Shown here one piece after another: positions 1-12,106 of a stretch of 64,000 nucleotides of DNA. The position numbers and the translations under genes were made by a program. How positions within the stretch are numbered: position 1 is the stretch's first letter; the number at the start of each line of letters is the position of its first letter. The notes below the pieces were generated by a model, which saw only the letters and a list, made by a program, of their open reading frames with translations, was not told where the DNA came from and searched no databases. Source of the DNA: Allium sativum (Eukaryota; Streptophyta; Magnoliopsida; Asparagales; Amaryllidaceae); assembly GCA_030737875.1 (NCBI GenBank), contig CM060909.1:32973159-33037158 (forward strand). The letters run 5' to 3'.

Positions 1-1640
1 TATAGCCTTCCTCAGACCCTCGTCTTGCGGTACACAAAGTCTACCGTTTCTACGCAACCACCCCTTACCATCTAGGGTGTACCTACTCAAATGGCTGGAC
101 GACTCCCCCCCTTATGAGCTTCTCTACTAACTCAACCAACTGTAGGTCGTCTCGCTGTGCCTCGCCAATCCGCCCCAAAAGAGTAGGCCTAACCTCCAAG
201 GAGGCTAGCAAACCGGGTACAAAGTCAATGGAAGGTCTAAAGTCAATCATAGAATTAAACTCCAAGCTTCGCCATTCCACGAACAATGGACTCAAAGACA
301 GCCTTTTTCTGCTCAAGGCGTCTGCCACCACGTTACCCTTGCCAGGGGTATACGCTATCTCAAACTCATAGGATGCTAAGAATTCCATCCACCTTTGTTG
401 TCTTAAGACAATGCGCTCAAAGAGTCTCCAACACTTCCCTAAGATGTAGGGCATGCTTTTCTCCACTTCTAGAGAAAATCAGGATATTCTCCCATGCAAA
501 TTCGTCACAACTATCCATCTCTTACGCAGACCACCTTAGTCGAACTCGACATCCCCTAAATGCAAGCCCCAAAGGCCTAAACCAATATCAGACAAACACC
601 CAAGGGATACCTCCTTCGAATTCAGACGACCTACGTGAGATGATACTAGTAAAAACGGCTAAATAATTAAGCCCTTGTCCAACTCTAGATGTCCTTGCCA
701 GTCTCGCTCCAAAACCACCGTTTATCCCATAACTGGCTTTGCTCAACCTATTGAGCACATACGAAAACTTATTTCGCTCCTAGAAAAGACCAAGATGTCA
801 TCCACCAAGATCATCACAAACTTATTTAGGTACTCCCTGAACACCCTTCTCATCAAATCAACAAAGTATGCGGAGGCATTCGTCTAACCAAATGGCATCA
901 CCAGCCACTCATAAAACCATCCGGAGTCCTAAAGGCAATCTTCTCTATACTATCCTCAGCCACTCTCAACTGACGAAACCCCGTGGCTGAGTCCAACTGC
1001 GAAAATACTGAGGCGCCAACCAACTGATCAAAGAGATCATCAATCCTCGGCAATGGGTGTCTATTCTTCTTTGTGAGTTTATTTAGTTCTCTTTAGCCTA
1101 CACAAAGTCTGAGGGACCCATCCGCCTTCGTAGCAAAAACTACTGGAGCACCCCGCTCCGATATACTTTGTCTTATGGACCCCTTCTCAAGCAACTCCCC
1201 TACTTGCTTATGGAGTTCCCTCCTCTCGCGAGGAGCCATGTGGCGCACTGGTAAAGATACAGGTTTAGCATTGTCTACCAGATATATTCGGAAGTCAATC
1301 TCCCGCTCCGGAGGTGAGCCCTTCACCTCCTCACACACATCCGAGTATTCCCGGACCACTCTAACGGATCGCAAACTCTCGACCGACGTGTCAAGCGATT
1401 CTAGATAACTTAGCATAACAGATTCCATGGGATTACAAGAGATCTCGAGAGTGTTACCCAAGCGGGTCATAAGCCTAACAACTCTCCCTTCAAAATCAAG
1501 AACGGCACCCCTACTGGATAACCAGTCTATGCCCAAAACTAACCCATAGCTCGTGAAGCCCAAAAAGCATCACATATACTCTCAACACTAAGTATAGCAA
1601 CTTTCAAACCCAAACACTTCATGGAGCCCCAATTGGGTTT
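1..1640 (-). pseudogene. Element A pol remnant (protease, RT, RNase H end, integrase start)
   Basis: In minus-strand order: the protease end with LGIDWL (about 1525), a linker rich in Glu and Val, the RT start with SLPVRHMAPRERRELHKQV and GAPVVFATKADGSLRLCV (about 1290-1093), an RT catalytic core reading ILVDDILVF near 790-830, then the RNase H end and linker with EIAYTPGKGNVVADALSRK at about 370-300. The first 82 bases continue the linker toward integrase (WLRRNGRLCVP). The frame is lost several times between 1093 and 466. A second copy of the words that follow the RT catalytic aspartates (NILIFSRSGEKHALHL) appears near 420-480, after a non-matching stretch of about 300 bp, so this pol has been rearranged. 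It cannot encode a working polyprotein. Proteins of this class normally act inside cytoplasmic particles to copy and integrate the element. Confidence 0.85.
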
Positions 1641-2314
1641 GAAACAACTAAGTGATCATCTACTAACTGGTGTCTAAGTGCAGTGACTCAACTAACAATG
1701 ATGAGATAAACGAACTCGATGCGTCAGAATTAAATAAAGTTCGAATCGGATAATAAAGAAATCCAAATTCCAACCTAGACGGTCTATCCCCGTTTGGTAC
1801 CCTAGTCGTGAGGGAATACAACTACCCTCTAGGAGATTCCGTACCTTGCCCTTGCCTCTTTGGACAATCCTAATAAGGTGTCCTATTCCTCCCAAAAGGA
1901 TAACTACTCGCCTTCTTCATCCCATTCTCCACTCGTAACCTCCCACCAATGAGGTTCATCCTTCATTAACCAAACAACTATTTGAGCCTTCCTCCCTTCG
2001 TCTATCCAATAGATACCTACCAGTCCTCCTCCTTCTTGAACCAACTTCTAATCTGACTAACGTCTAAGTCCCTTGAAGTGGTTTTCCATTCTTATCTATC
2101 TTAGAAAGGTCATCTATACGCGGAGGGGAAACTCAAAACGAGAGAGGAAGAGATTCAAAACGGAGAATTCGAAAGATATAGATATGGCTATTGGGGATTA
2201 TGCTTTTCTTTCAAAAACTTTTCTTTTAAAAGACATGTTTTTGAAAATACTCCTTTCAAAAATATTCTTAGAAAATAGTTTTTCTAAAAATTTTATCTGT
2301 TCTGGTAACCTTAA
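1641..2314 (-). pseudogene. Element A gag remnant with zinc-knuckle trace
   Basis: Between protease and primer-binding site, where gag belongs. Around 1840-1895 the minus strand reads GHLIRIVQRGKGK, the second half of a CCHC knuckle of the type seen intact in part in element F. The rest is stop-ridden and I could align nothing else. At about 670 bp it is far shorter than a normal gag (1-1.5 kb), so most of gag is deleted. Confidence 0.55.
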
Positions 2315-2326
2315 GCTCTGATACCA
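2315..2326 (-). promoter_or_regulatory. Element A primer-binding site (initiator tRNA-Met)
   Basis: The plus strand reads GCTCTGATACCA, the complement of TGGTATCAGAGC, the usual initiator-Met primer site of chromoviruses. It lies 2 nt inside the LTR that starts TGTAACACCCC at 2329. This fixes the minus orientation and shows that the LTR at 2329-5659 is the 5' LTR. Confidence 0.93.
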
Positions 2327-3956
2327 CGTGTAACACCCCACACCCGCTATGGTCACTCGCTAAGGGAATGCCATAACATCGGTGGAGTATTTTAAGTGAA
2401 TATAGAACAGAAAAATTACAACAAGACAGATATAAGTAATACTTGAAAATTTTAAAACATCATTTCATTGCAGCGGAAAGTAAAACATGTTTGGTTACAA
2501 CACAAAACCATAATAAGAGTCAAGTACAAAATATCCATCCTGATAAATAAAAGTACATAATCCCAATACATGAACTGATAGCCATAAAAGAAAGGGTAAG
2601 CTGAGCTCTACATCTATGGTCCAAGCTCCAAAAGAGAATAAAGCAGCCTGATCAAAGCCCACTCGTACTGGGCCCACTCTGATAACCTGAGGGTTGGGAA
2701 AAAAAATAAAAACAACGGGGTCAGACATAAGTCTGAGCGAGTCCTATAACTTTAACAATACAATCATTAAAGTAACCAGAGAAGACATAAGCTTGATATA
2801 CGGTGTCGTCTGGGGATGAATGGCTACACTAAGCAGCTTGGTAGAGTTAGGATAAACTAAGAAACGTAAAGACGCATCTACCCTTCCAAAGGTAAATTAC
2901 TAAACTGCACCACACCAGTCATTCCTAACTTAAAGGTTGATCCCACCCATGGACTTATAAAATTAACTTAATAGTTCTCGCGTACCCCTAGGTGACTGAG
3001 TAGACGCCACAAGGCCCTACAATCCACTAGATGTACACACTACTCCCCATTCGATCGGCTCCCTAATGTAGATACCCGTGCTGGCCCCACCGTGGGGTGT
3101 ACCATTCCCCAACGTGGCAACCAGATAAAACTAACGGTGCACGGCTTATATCTACACGATGCAACAACGTCTTATTTACCAGCCCGGGTCCACACACGCA
3201 TATGAAACCCGTTGGTCATGCGTTGCCACCGCTAACCCATTTTGGCCTCTTATAGTCAAGCCCAATATGGGTGTCCCGTCACTCGACTAGAGTCGAGCCC
3301 ACTAAGATACGTTTGGGATATTGGTTGAAATGGGCCCCCACAAGCTACCACCTAAGCTTGTTATTTCTAGTGAATCCCGCTTAACCCTTTAACCATGTCC
3401 ACTTACATGTTATAAATTCTGGTTAAGTCATTAATCATATTTTAATTGCCATTCAAGGCACCCACTAGATTTCCACATGCCACCCAAAGCACTTACTTAA
3501 CCCTTTAACCATGTTTTAATTACATGTTCCACTTTGGTTAAGTATTCTAATCGTATTTCTATTGCCACCCAAGGCCCCCACTTAACCCCTCATGTCCCTC
3601 TACATGCTAATATGGTTAAGTGTTTCTTAATTAATTAATTAAGATCATGACCTCATAAAGACCTCTCACATTAGACCGTCTTTTATGACTGCTGGATATG
3701 CCGGTTGGGTCCGGGCAGCCTTACGTCATAAAAAGGGTCTAACCTCGTGTCTTTACTTTAATCACGTATTTAATTTGTGCCTAAGACCTCTCACATTGGG
3801 CTAACATTTGTAGCAACTGGTTAAGCCGGTTGGGTCCGGGCAGTTTTACGCTACAACTGAGTCCAACCTCGTGTCTTAGTCGATTAATTACACCTAATTA
3901 ATCACCCTCATAATTTATATTAATTATCCCTAATTAATTAATCATGTTTTCCAGAA

Positions 3957-4083
3957 TATGGGTAGACCTAACTCAATAGGTAAATTCCCAACTCCGTAGT
4001 ATGGGTAGACCTAACTCAATAGGTAAATTCCCAACTCCATAATATGGGTAGACCTAACTCAATAGGTAAATTCCCAATTATGT
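3957..4083. repeat. 43-bp tandem repeat, about 3 copies
   Basis: The unit starting TATGGGTAGACCTAACTC and ending near AATTCCCAACTCC begins at 3957, 4000 and 4043, giving an exact 43-bp period. Copies differ by one or two bases. It lies inside the LTR of element A. Confidence 0.93.
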
Positions 4084-4289
4084 CCATTTAATTTATGTTA
4101 CTCTTAAGCATACCCATTCCACATCATTTTATTAACATGCATATTAACCCCATCGTTCCCCACGTAATTCGTTCTCGTAACGTGACATAATAAAAGGGAA
4201 GATTCAACACAAATGTCATGGGTTTAACCAACATAGCTTATAACTTTATCATGGGTTCAAAAGGTGTCAACTTGCATATATGAGCATAC

Positions 4290-4599
4290 ATTAAACCCAA
4301 CTAGCATTTAACCCAAACTTGCATTATGCATGTCATAAAAAGAGACAAACTTGCATATGAACTTGCACATAAACTTGCATATGAACTTGCACATAAACTT
4401 GCATGTGAACTTGCATAACATGTCATACATAGAGGCAAACTCGCATATGTTATGCATATCATAAAAAGAGACAAACTTGCATATGAACTTGCATCATAAT
4501 AGGGTAAACATGCATATGTATGCATAGCATACAAAGGTGTCATCTTGCATATGTATGCGTCTTATTTTAGAAAAAGGGTAAACTTGCATGTCATAATGT
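4290..4599. repeat. Irregular AACTTGCATATG-type repeats
   Basis: The words ACTTGCATATG, ACTTGCACATA and TATGCATA recur in irregular spacing across about 300 bp, next to the regular 23-bp array. Probably a degenerate earlier phase of the same array. Inside the LTR of element A. Confidence 0.75.
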
Positions 4600-4886
4600 A
4601 TGCATAAAACCAAACACTTAGCATGCATAAAATCAAATACTTAGCATGCATAAAATCAAATACTTAGCATGCATAAAATCAAATACTTAGCATGCATAAA
4701 ATCAAATACTTAGCATGCATAAAATCAAATACTTAGCATGCATAAAACCAAACACTTAGCATGCATAAAATCAAATACTTAGCATGCATAAAATCAATTA
4801 CTTAGCATGCATAAAACCCAATGCTTAGCATGCATGAAACCCATCACTTAACTTGCATAAACCCACATACTTAACTTGCATAAACA
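4600..4886. repeat. 23-bp tandem repeat, about 12 copies
   Basis: The unit TGCATAAAATCAAATACTTAGCA repeats head to tail, nearly perfectly from 4600 to about 4840, then in two or three weaker copies (ACTTAACTTGCATAAAC). The unit is continuous, with no unique spacers, so this is a minisatellite within the LTR and not a CRISPR array. Confidence 0.93.
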
Positions 4887-5213
4887 TAGGGTTAACATTA
4901 AACATAGATTAGCAAACTAACATCATATCATATGACTTAAAACCCACAAATCCGCATACAAAACCGCATGATCTCATCATATCTCATCTACTTAATTTAG
5001 CAATTGGTTATTAAAGTGATAGAAACTCACCAAAACCAAGATTAGCAAACTTATGTAGTAGAACTAGTTGCTATACAAGAAGAAGATGATGATTAGAGGT
5101 TGATTAGCTTGCAACTTTCTTCATAAACTAGTGGAGGTTCCTCTCAAGTTTGATTTTGGCGGCATGGTGGCATCATTTCTATTTTTAGTATGAATTAGGG
5201 TAGTATTAGGGTG

Positions 5214-5221
5214 TATTTATA
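5214..5221 (-). promoter_or_regulatory. Candidate TATA box of element A LTR
   Basis: The minus strand reads TATAAATA about 440 bp from the LTR start. The F and D LTRs have TATA-like words at comparable distances (about 490 and 510 bp) in a similar context of CTAATC before and ACC/CCCT after. Promoter activity is inferred. Confidence 0.5.
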
Positions 5222-5385
5222 GATTAGGTGAGTGTTTTAGGCCCTTAGATTAACCCTAAATTAGATTAGGACCCTTAGATTTCGGAACCTTACAGAAACC
5301 AGCCCTAAGACCAAGCCCAAACCCCAAACTGGTGCACCCAACCACAGAACTCTCTAGAAACTGTGCAGGTTTCCTGTCCCGACAT

Positions 5386-5450
5386 GGGCGCACTTCCCAA
5401 GTGCGCCAGTGTATTTTTGTGCTGGCGCACTTCACAAGTGCGCCAGTGCA
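5386..5450. repeat. GGCGCACTT / AAGTGCGCC hairpin repeats
   Basis: Two copies of GGCGCACTTC-n-AAGTGCGCC, each a 9-bp-arm inverted repeat with a 3-4 base loop, joined by a short T-rich linker. GC-rich in an AT-rich LTR. They lie about 210-275 bp from the LTR start, the place where D and F carry quite different GTCGAC repeats. Confidence 0.9.
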
Positions 5451-5659
5451 TTTCTGGCCTGTTTCGGGTTTTTCTGCCTAACTTCGTTCGTCCATATCTC
5501 TTTCATACGGTACCCGTTTTACGCAAACTCGGACTCTATTTCGCGTATTTTTCCGAGACGAACGCAATGACGCAGCCCATTTCCCCTGATTCTCACATCT
5601 GAGATTAATTATACTTTAATTACTAACCATTAGTGTTAATTGAAATTCGGGGTGTTACA

Positions 5660-5782
5660 AGATGGGGTTAGAAATGCCTTAGAATGCAAGCCATAATGAA
5701 AATAATGAATGTTGAGTTAATTTGTAAAACAACTTTCAGCTTCGTTCCTTTTCAGAGATGAAAAGTTTTAAGTGGGGGAGAT
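5660..5782 (+). mobile_element. Element B: 3' internal tail with polypurine tract
   Basis: A 120-bp non-coding remnant ending AGTGGGGGAGAT directly before an LTR-type TGTATTAACTCGG. A purine run next to TG is the plus-strand priming site of an LTR retroelement, so B is on the plus strand and what follows is its 3' LTR. The left part of B was separated by the insertion of A and is beyond the window. Confidence 0.72.
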
Positions 5783-6621
5783 TGTATTAACTCGGAAAAT
5801 CAGAACCAATTTAAAAATTTTATTTTGGAAATTTTGATGAATTTTGAATATTTAAAATGTTTTATTTTAAATAATAATGACAGGAAATTTATTTTGAATA
5901 GAATTAGAAGTATATATTTATATAGATCGACGCTAGAATATAAATATTTATTTTTAATTATAAAAGGAATTGAAAATGGCGCGGTAGTTCAAAAATTCGA
6001 TTTCAAATTTCAAATGAATGTGCAAGATTCAAAATAAAACGGATTTTAGAAAAACCAAAAATATTAGAATCTAATTGAAAATATCTTTCCAACGAATCCG
6101 AAAAATCAAAATTTCATAGCAGGGATAAAAAGTTATGCCCGGTTGAAATTTCAGAATAGCCGCTATGGAATTCTGGCCCTTAGAATGAAAATTTTGCAAA
6201 CGACCATCGTTTTCGACGAAACCACTTTTGTTGGATCCAAGATGTCCAGTTATAGCTAGATTCCAAAATTCATAATTTCCGAATCAATATGTGAGCGTGG
6301 CGAAGTAAAACGTGTTTTGACAGTTTCAGTCAAATTCGATCGACCAGAAAATGGCCATTTTTCAAACGATCTCAGAATTTGACGAAATTAGTTTTGTTGG
6401 GACCGTATCGTCAATATGAAGCTAGAAAATATTTTTTGGGAATTTTTAGTGTCCGTATGTGGCCCCAGTAAATTGAAATGCGCGTTCAAATTCAATATAT
6501 AGATTTATATTTTGATTTTGATGAAAACTGATCGAAACCATCAAATCAGCTTACGATACATATCCCATTGCATTCAAAATAGGGGTAATTAGCTAGGGGT
6601 GACAGTCGTTGGGTTTAGTTT
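5783..6621 (+). repeat. Element B 3' LTR, first part
   Basis: Starts TGTATTAACTCGG and runs to the C insertion. The text matches the reverse complement of the E solo LTR (35059 downwards): CAGAACCAATT, GAATATTTAAAATG, the block around GGCG(C/T)GGTAG(T)T, and the GTCGTTGGGTT block near 6606 against 34250. Interrupted at 6617-6621 by C and resumes at 18882. Confidence 0.85.
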
Positions 6622-9593
6622 TGTAACGACCTAGGGTTTTCAGCCCCGAAAATCGACATAAATACCTTACGATATCTCATGCCGATCCTCCAACCATCGA
6701 GAACACTGGTACGTTTATGGAAAGAAGTTAGAGGGTGAGATAAGAGAGAGAGAAATATTAGAATAGAAGAAGAAGAAGAAGAACACAATACAGAGTCTCA
6801 CATCGCAGCGGAACAAAATATAATATAGAAATAAATCATTGTTGAGAGTTTTGGAAAATACTTACAATATCAGAGTACATGGGCACATCTGAACAGTTAT
6901 AATAATCTGCCCTTAACACAGCGGAATAACACTAAATATGTCTGGTCATCTTCAGCACACCTGTCCAATTACCTGAACCTGCAAACCCGGGCTAACCCGA
7001 GCATTACAAATACCGGGTCAGTCTAGTGAACTAGAGTGAGATAAACACACTAAGTTTAAGAAAACAATTCAACTTGAATTTACAGTTCAAAAATCTTTTT
7101 AAAAGGGAAAGGAAATCGTAAGACCAAAACCACACATATACATGGACGGTTCTTACGATAACCAAACACTTTGAAACCAATATCCTTTCGGATATTATAA
7201 TAATGTCTAAATACAAGTAAATAACAATCTAGTGGAAACGCTTGCTTCTCACGTTCCACATATATGGTATACAATCCAAAATCGCAGGCGCTTATTGGAG
7301 ACTGGATTTCCAGCTATGACAAGGTATGGGACCACCTGCTGACAGTGTATCTCTAGAGATGAGTACACTGGGTTCAACAAGAACGTCTTGCAACCTGGCC
7401 CACACATGACCGACCACTCATTTCGCTTGAGTGTATCGAATGTATATCACGGACGGTTGGGATCAGCAACCGCCTCCCGAAAAGGGACAGCATCGATAGA
7501 TTTAAGAACAAAAGGAATTTCTCTAGATAGTTGATTATACACCCTAATGGGAGCGACCCACATAGCCATGCTGCCTGCCCGTTTTTTTTTCATTTCCCGG
7601 TTGATGAGGCATGAGGCTAGAATTTCTTTTCAAACATCTGGCCATCATTCACTTTGAATGTCACATCGTCAGATCCATCAGATATCACTAATAGACGTCC
7701 ACAAAAATACTCTAGTTGGGAGCTAACCAACTATAATACGTTTGAAGAAATCAACGTACGTGGTCCTTTGGAAATACTCTGTCAGACACTCATCCATACA
7801 AGTCATCCAGGAACAGGATGAACCGAAGGCACCCTCCTACTGCATCCTAGGAATTACCCTACAGATCGGTAGCGAGCAGTCCTTGCAAGTTCGCCAATTC
7901 CAATCACGACAGAATCACTGTTGAGATATCTTCGGCCGCTAAACCAGAGAAACCCAATCAGTAGTTTTTCCGCTCATGAAGACCGACGGTCCTCAATTTC
8001 TCCATCTACAATATTCTCCTTCCACGTATTCGCTGGTCAGAATGGTTTTCAAATATAATTTCGATCCCGGTCTTCCCGTACCAACGATCGCATGGTTCAG
8101 GTTTGATATTCGGTGATTCAACTATCAAATAAATAATGGTGTGAATAACATGAGTTTACTAGTTCAGTACCAACACTACATGGCCTCTTTAAAACGATTA
8201 ACGATAGTTAATCTCAAACTCTTAAATATTACACTATTAAAATATAACTTATTTGATGTAAGATTTCGATTTTCAAACTATTTCGCTTTCACATCATATT
8301 AAATTCTTTATTCTATTATCATTTCAAAACCCTTTGTTATTTTATTTCTTATTAACATATTTGGAAAACGACTCATCTTTTTCAAGTAAATATCGTTATG
8401 AAATCTTCTTTATTACCACTTGCGTACAAAAACCCATTATTATCCCTTTAGTATTAACTATTCCCAAAACCTTTTCAATTTCCTTTTATATCGAAAAATA
8501 CCATTCTAATTTTCACATAATCTCCTTTACTTCCTTTACTTTGGAATTACAATCATATACATGTATATATATATATATATATAATAAGTCTCGAATCTTT
8601 TCCTCCTTCATTACTTGGGATGTCTAATTATAAATTCTCGACTTTTTACTTACATTGCGTTGTCATTTCTCATATGGAATAGATTGTTTTCACCTTCTCA
8701 TTACAACAAATATTACCCTCAGATAATCCCGAAGTCGTTCAAGTTGGGGTATTTGATTACCTCTCAGACCTTGATCAACAACGTTCCTACCTTTAGGTAG
8801 ACATCAGTTGTAATTCAAAACCTGACATTTATTCTAATTCCAAACGCCTCATTTTCTTTTTATAAACTTTAATTCAAAACAATAGAATTAAAAATCTATT
8901 TTCAGTTATAAAATAAATTTTATAACTTTAACTCGTCGATTTACCTAACGATAGATCGATGGTCAATTCATAGGCCATGTACTACCGATCACTCAACCAA
9001 TAGCACCCATTGGTTTAAACTAAACAAATGGTGAATTTCAGGTCAATATTCAATAACCCATTCAATCATTTAATCAAACAATTCAACTCAAATAAATGAT
9101 GGTCTCATAACAATCTATAATGACAATTCAATATCAACCACAGCAATCAATCCAAAACAATTCATTTATTAAAACACGTTTATTTTATAAACGTGACCAA
9201 TAAGGTAACTTACCTCAATTGGAACCAATCGTTAGAAATAATGATTTGGCTTTCACTGAAATTAAATGACGTTTAATTTCATCAGTTCAAACAATATGTG
9301 AATATATCATCAGCCAGTCAAATCATTAGCAACCATAGCACACAAAAATAAAAACCCAACTTATAAAATATAAGTGGGGAGAACGGAGTGAGTTTAACTC
9401 ACCTTTGTTTGATTCCGTCCTTAAATCAGCTCGGTTTCAGTTAAATTAAACGACATTTAATTTAACTGAAAAATCCAACTGTTGTCTGCCCTGTTCAGTT
9501 CCCATCCATCGCGTTGTACTCGCCTTCATGGTTCCGGTGTTTTTCGTTCCATCGAATTCTGATTACGTGTGTATTCGGAATTAATAAATCGAA

Positions 9594-9602
9594 GTTTATA
9601 TA
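9594..9602 (-). promoter_or_regulatory. Candidate TATA box in C 3' LTR
   Basis: TATATAAAC on the minus strand, kept in the other LTR at 16374-16382. Promoter role is inferred from the motif and its conservation. Confidence 0.4.
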
Positions 9603-9679
9603 GACACTTAAGTTAAATAAACCTTTAGATTTAAAAAAAAACACGGGCCTTACTTACTTCTGCTCAGCCCAATACGTGA

Positions 9680-10040
9680 ATGGTTCAAGCCCGCTTCACC
9701 CTCATCCACTTAAACCCTCAAACCAGCGGTCCCCTTCATTTCTCAAACCCTCAATCGGTGTCTAAATCTTCCGCCGCCATTATATTTTCAGAAAACAAAA
9801 CGCTCCACCCACTTCATCAAACTGTACCCGCTCCAAAAAAATTCAGAGGACAAGAAAACCCTTCCTCAAGCCGCTGATGCCACAACTTTATCTACAGCAA
9901 CCAACCGCCCCACAGTGCTTCGCTCCACCGAGTCAAAATCTGAAGGCATCCAGCCGAGCACCGGTTCTCCCTCCAGCAACTACACGATGAGTGTCAAACA
10001 CTCTTCTAAATCAGATAAGTTTTCCTTGATTTAATTTGCG
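9680..10040 (+). other. C-rich open segment in C 3' LTR (possible captured or leader sequence)
   Basis: A C-rich stretch reading open on the plus strand, antisense to the element, rich in Pro and Ser codons. The same stretch in the other LTR (16455-16814) is open for 119 codons, but here frame changes shorten it to 65. The two copies therefore do not support constraint on the protein. About 400 bp further on, a pyrimidine run ends in TTCTTTTGCAG (about 10410-10420), a good plant 3' splice-site shape. It could be a piece of a host transcript picked up by the element, or ordinary LTR leader sequence. I recognise no protein. Confidence 0.3.
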
Positions 10041-12093
10041 GTATTAATTTTTTTTCATGTGGATCGAATGGGATTTTCGTCACTGCTTGTGTTCTGAAAT
10101 GACGAAAGTGGATGTATATTTATACTAGTGGGTGATTCACTGTTAAATCTTGAATTGTAACATCCTAGTTTTAGATCCTAGCTGCTGCGTTTCTTAGGTG
10201 TTATTTCTGGTCATCTCAGTTGTATTATCAACTGTATATTTCGTGATGGACTGTGTTGCTTAGTAGTGAAGTGAGGATCTGAAATTGGAATTTTTTTTGT
10301 GTACTAATTGTGTTCAGAAACACACATAGATGAGCTATTCCTATATAAATTAGTACGGTTATGCATTGTTATTTTGGATTGTCAATTCAGCCATTGAATT
10401 GTTTGTTCATTTCTTTTGCAGGTTCGTACTATGATATATTTGTGGCATGGTCAGAAAATCTTATGGATTTGTATGGGTTTTGTGTTGGATTCTCAGCATC
10501 TTTGGTCTGTTCAAAAAGGGATTTCGGTCGATCTGTATTTGCGATTTGTACATGAGATTTTGTTGAAGATTTTCTTCCCCTTTTTTTGTATGAAAACAGT
10601 GATGCTTTCGTGAAATTTTCCGCACCCATGAATCTATAAAAGCTGTTTATTCACTATTGATTTACTGTTTTAGATTTAGTGGACAATTGTATATTTCATG
10701 CTCTGTTTTTGTTTACTCATTGTATTGGGAATTTGCATTTTACTGTTTTCGCTTGTAACGATAATGATCAGCAGTTAGTTTAATTTATATGATCCGATTT
10801 ATATGATCAATGAATATTAGTTCAACATTCCATTTTATGATCAGCGCCATTTGAACTGCCTAACGAGTTAGATTCCTGGTCGAAACAAGCGATTAATGGC
10901 GGTTACTATGATTGTAACCAACAGTGGTAATTTCAGAAGGTTTCCGAAAACGCAATCGTTACAGTGGTATACATACTGATCTATAGTGTGGATTATCGTT
11001 GCAAGCGAAAAAAAGGTCTTCACAATCATGGTAATTACTGATAACTTGGTTTTTCACAACTATCATGAGAGATTATATATGCCATAATTTTAATCTAGGC
11101 AAATTATAGATCATGAATTATCTATCCATGAATATATAAAACCCGATATTCATTATCGTTACTTTTTAACATTTCAATTTAACTAGCACAGTACACTGTA
11201 AAATCAGTCAACATTTTTCAAAATTCATATTTCAAAGCCCTTGTATATCGCCCTTGTATTTGTTTTACTGTTCGGATTTGGTGCATCTAAGTCTCCTTCC
11301 AGCTGTTGATTTTACTTTTGGTTTTCTTCTCTTTTTGTTTATATGAGGGAGAACCGTGTTACCGTTTTTCTTTAGTTGTTGGTTTATTATTTAAGTAGAG
11401 AAGTTGGGTTCTACTCAAAACGTGTTGATTGACTTTGAATTTGAATTGAAATGCCTTAATTTATGATATCTGCAAGCATACAAGGGTCCACTGCATAAAA
11501 GATGGATGCACAAAGTTAACTAAATTTTAAATACAACTAGGCTTAACTAATTAAATTTTATAAAACTAACCTCATTAAAATAATAATAAATTATAACTAT
11601 TAGAATACTTGCATAAAAATATCATATACCTTAATATATAAATAAATATGGATTATACGACTTGGTATCAACATTTTGAGTTAACGATATCTAAATTATA
11701 TTAAAATCCTTATTAAATTAATAAAATAAACGTTATCTTTTATTAACGAAATCCATAGCGACTAATCAAAGATTTGAACTGGACATAACTAACAAATTAT
11801 AACACGAAATCTCGATTTTTCTCTTTTATATAAAAAATATAATCAAATTGATTCCAACGTTTCTGGTTTCACGGAATTCCGACTTAAAACGGATTCTGTA
11901 TATTCAGTTGAAGTTCAGAACGAAATTTACGAACTACCACGCCATTTCTAGTTCGTTTATAAATATATATAAATTATAACGTTCGAGCTTCGTTTTATAA
12001 ACGGAATATATATTTTAAATTCATCAATATAATAAATATTTAATATAATAAAATAAATTAAATATTTGACTACCAAAATTACGGGATATTACA

Positions 12094-12106
12094 TTCTTCC
12101 CCCCTT
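12094..12106 (-). promoter_or_regulatory. Element C polypurine tract
   Basis: The minus strand reads AAGGGGGGAAGAA directly before the 3' LTR start TGTAATATCC. It marks the 3' end of the core and confirms the minus orientation. Confidence 0.9.

Larger units (their letters stand above)
1..5659 (-). mobile_element. Element A: Ty3/gypsy chromovirus-like retrotransposon, 5' part, truncated by the window edge
   Basis: Reading on the minus strand from 5659 down, the order is 5' LTR (5659-2329), a 2-nt spacer, an initiator-Met primer-binding site, a decayed gag with a zinc-knuckle remnant, protease, reverse transcriptase, the end of RNase H and the linker to integrase, which runs off at base 1. The order protease-RT-RNase H-integrase marks Ty3/gypsy. 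RT and protease words (LGIDWL, GAPVVFATKADGSLRLCV) match element F at 52913-61494, whose chromodomain remnant points to the Tekay/Del chromovirus lineage; that placement is an inference for A. The right edge lies in the 3' internal tail of B, so A inserted after B. The other end is outside the window, so no target duplication can be checked; the bases after 5659 are AGATG. Confidence 0.88.
2329..5659 (-). repeat. Element A 5' LTR (3331 bp)
   Basis: Bounded by TGTAACACCCC at 2329 and GGGGTGTTACA at 5659 (TG...CA ends with an inverted repeat). It shares with the F LTRs the opening TGTAACACCCCG, a block with GAGTCCGA and AAAACGG, a TATA region, the CTCACATTAGA block (about 3668) and the CTTAACC repeats (about 3480-3620), all in inverted orientation here. 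It carries several tandem arrays, listed separately. The short ORFs inside it are low-complexity products of these arrays and are not genes. Confidence 0.9.
6622..12093 (-). repeat. Element C 3' LTR (5472 bp)
   Basis: From TGTAACGACCTAGGG to ATATTACA; on the minus strand it starts TGTAATATCCCG. Aligns along its whole length with 13416-18876. No coding sequence is supported; the short ORFs recur in both copies only because the copies are duplicates. There is a (TA)n tract at about 8567-8583, longer than in the other copy. Confidence 0.92.

Noticed and set aside
2315..2326. tRNA-like words (GCTCTGATACCA and similar at 13164, 13403, 46787, 55091)
   Set aside because: These are 11-12 nt complements to the 3' end of initiator tRNA next to LTR ends, with no tRNA body around them.
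4600..4886. Regular short repeats that could be taken for a CRISPR array
   Set aside because: The 23-bp units are continuous with no unique spacers, there are no cas genes, and the region is inside a plant LTR.
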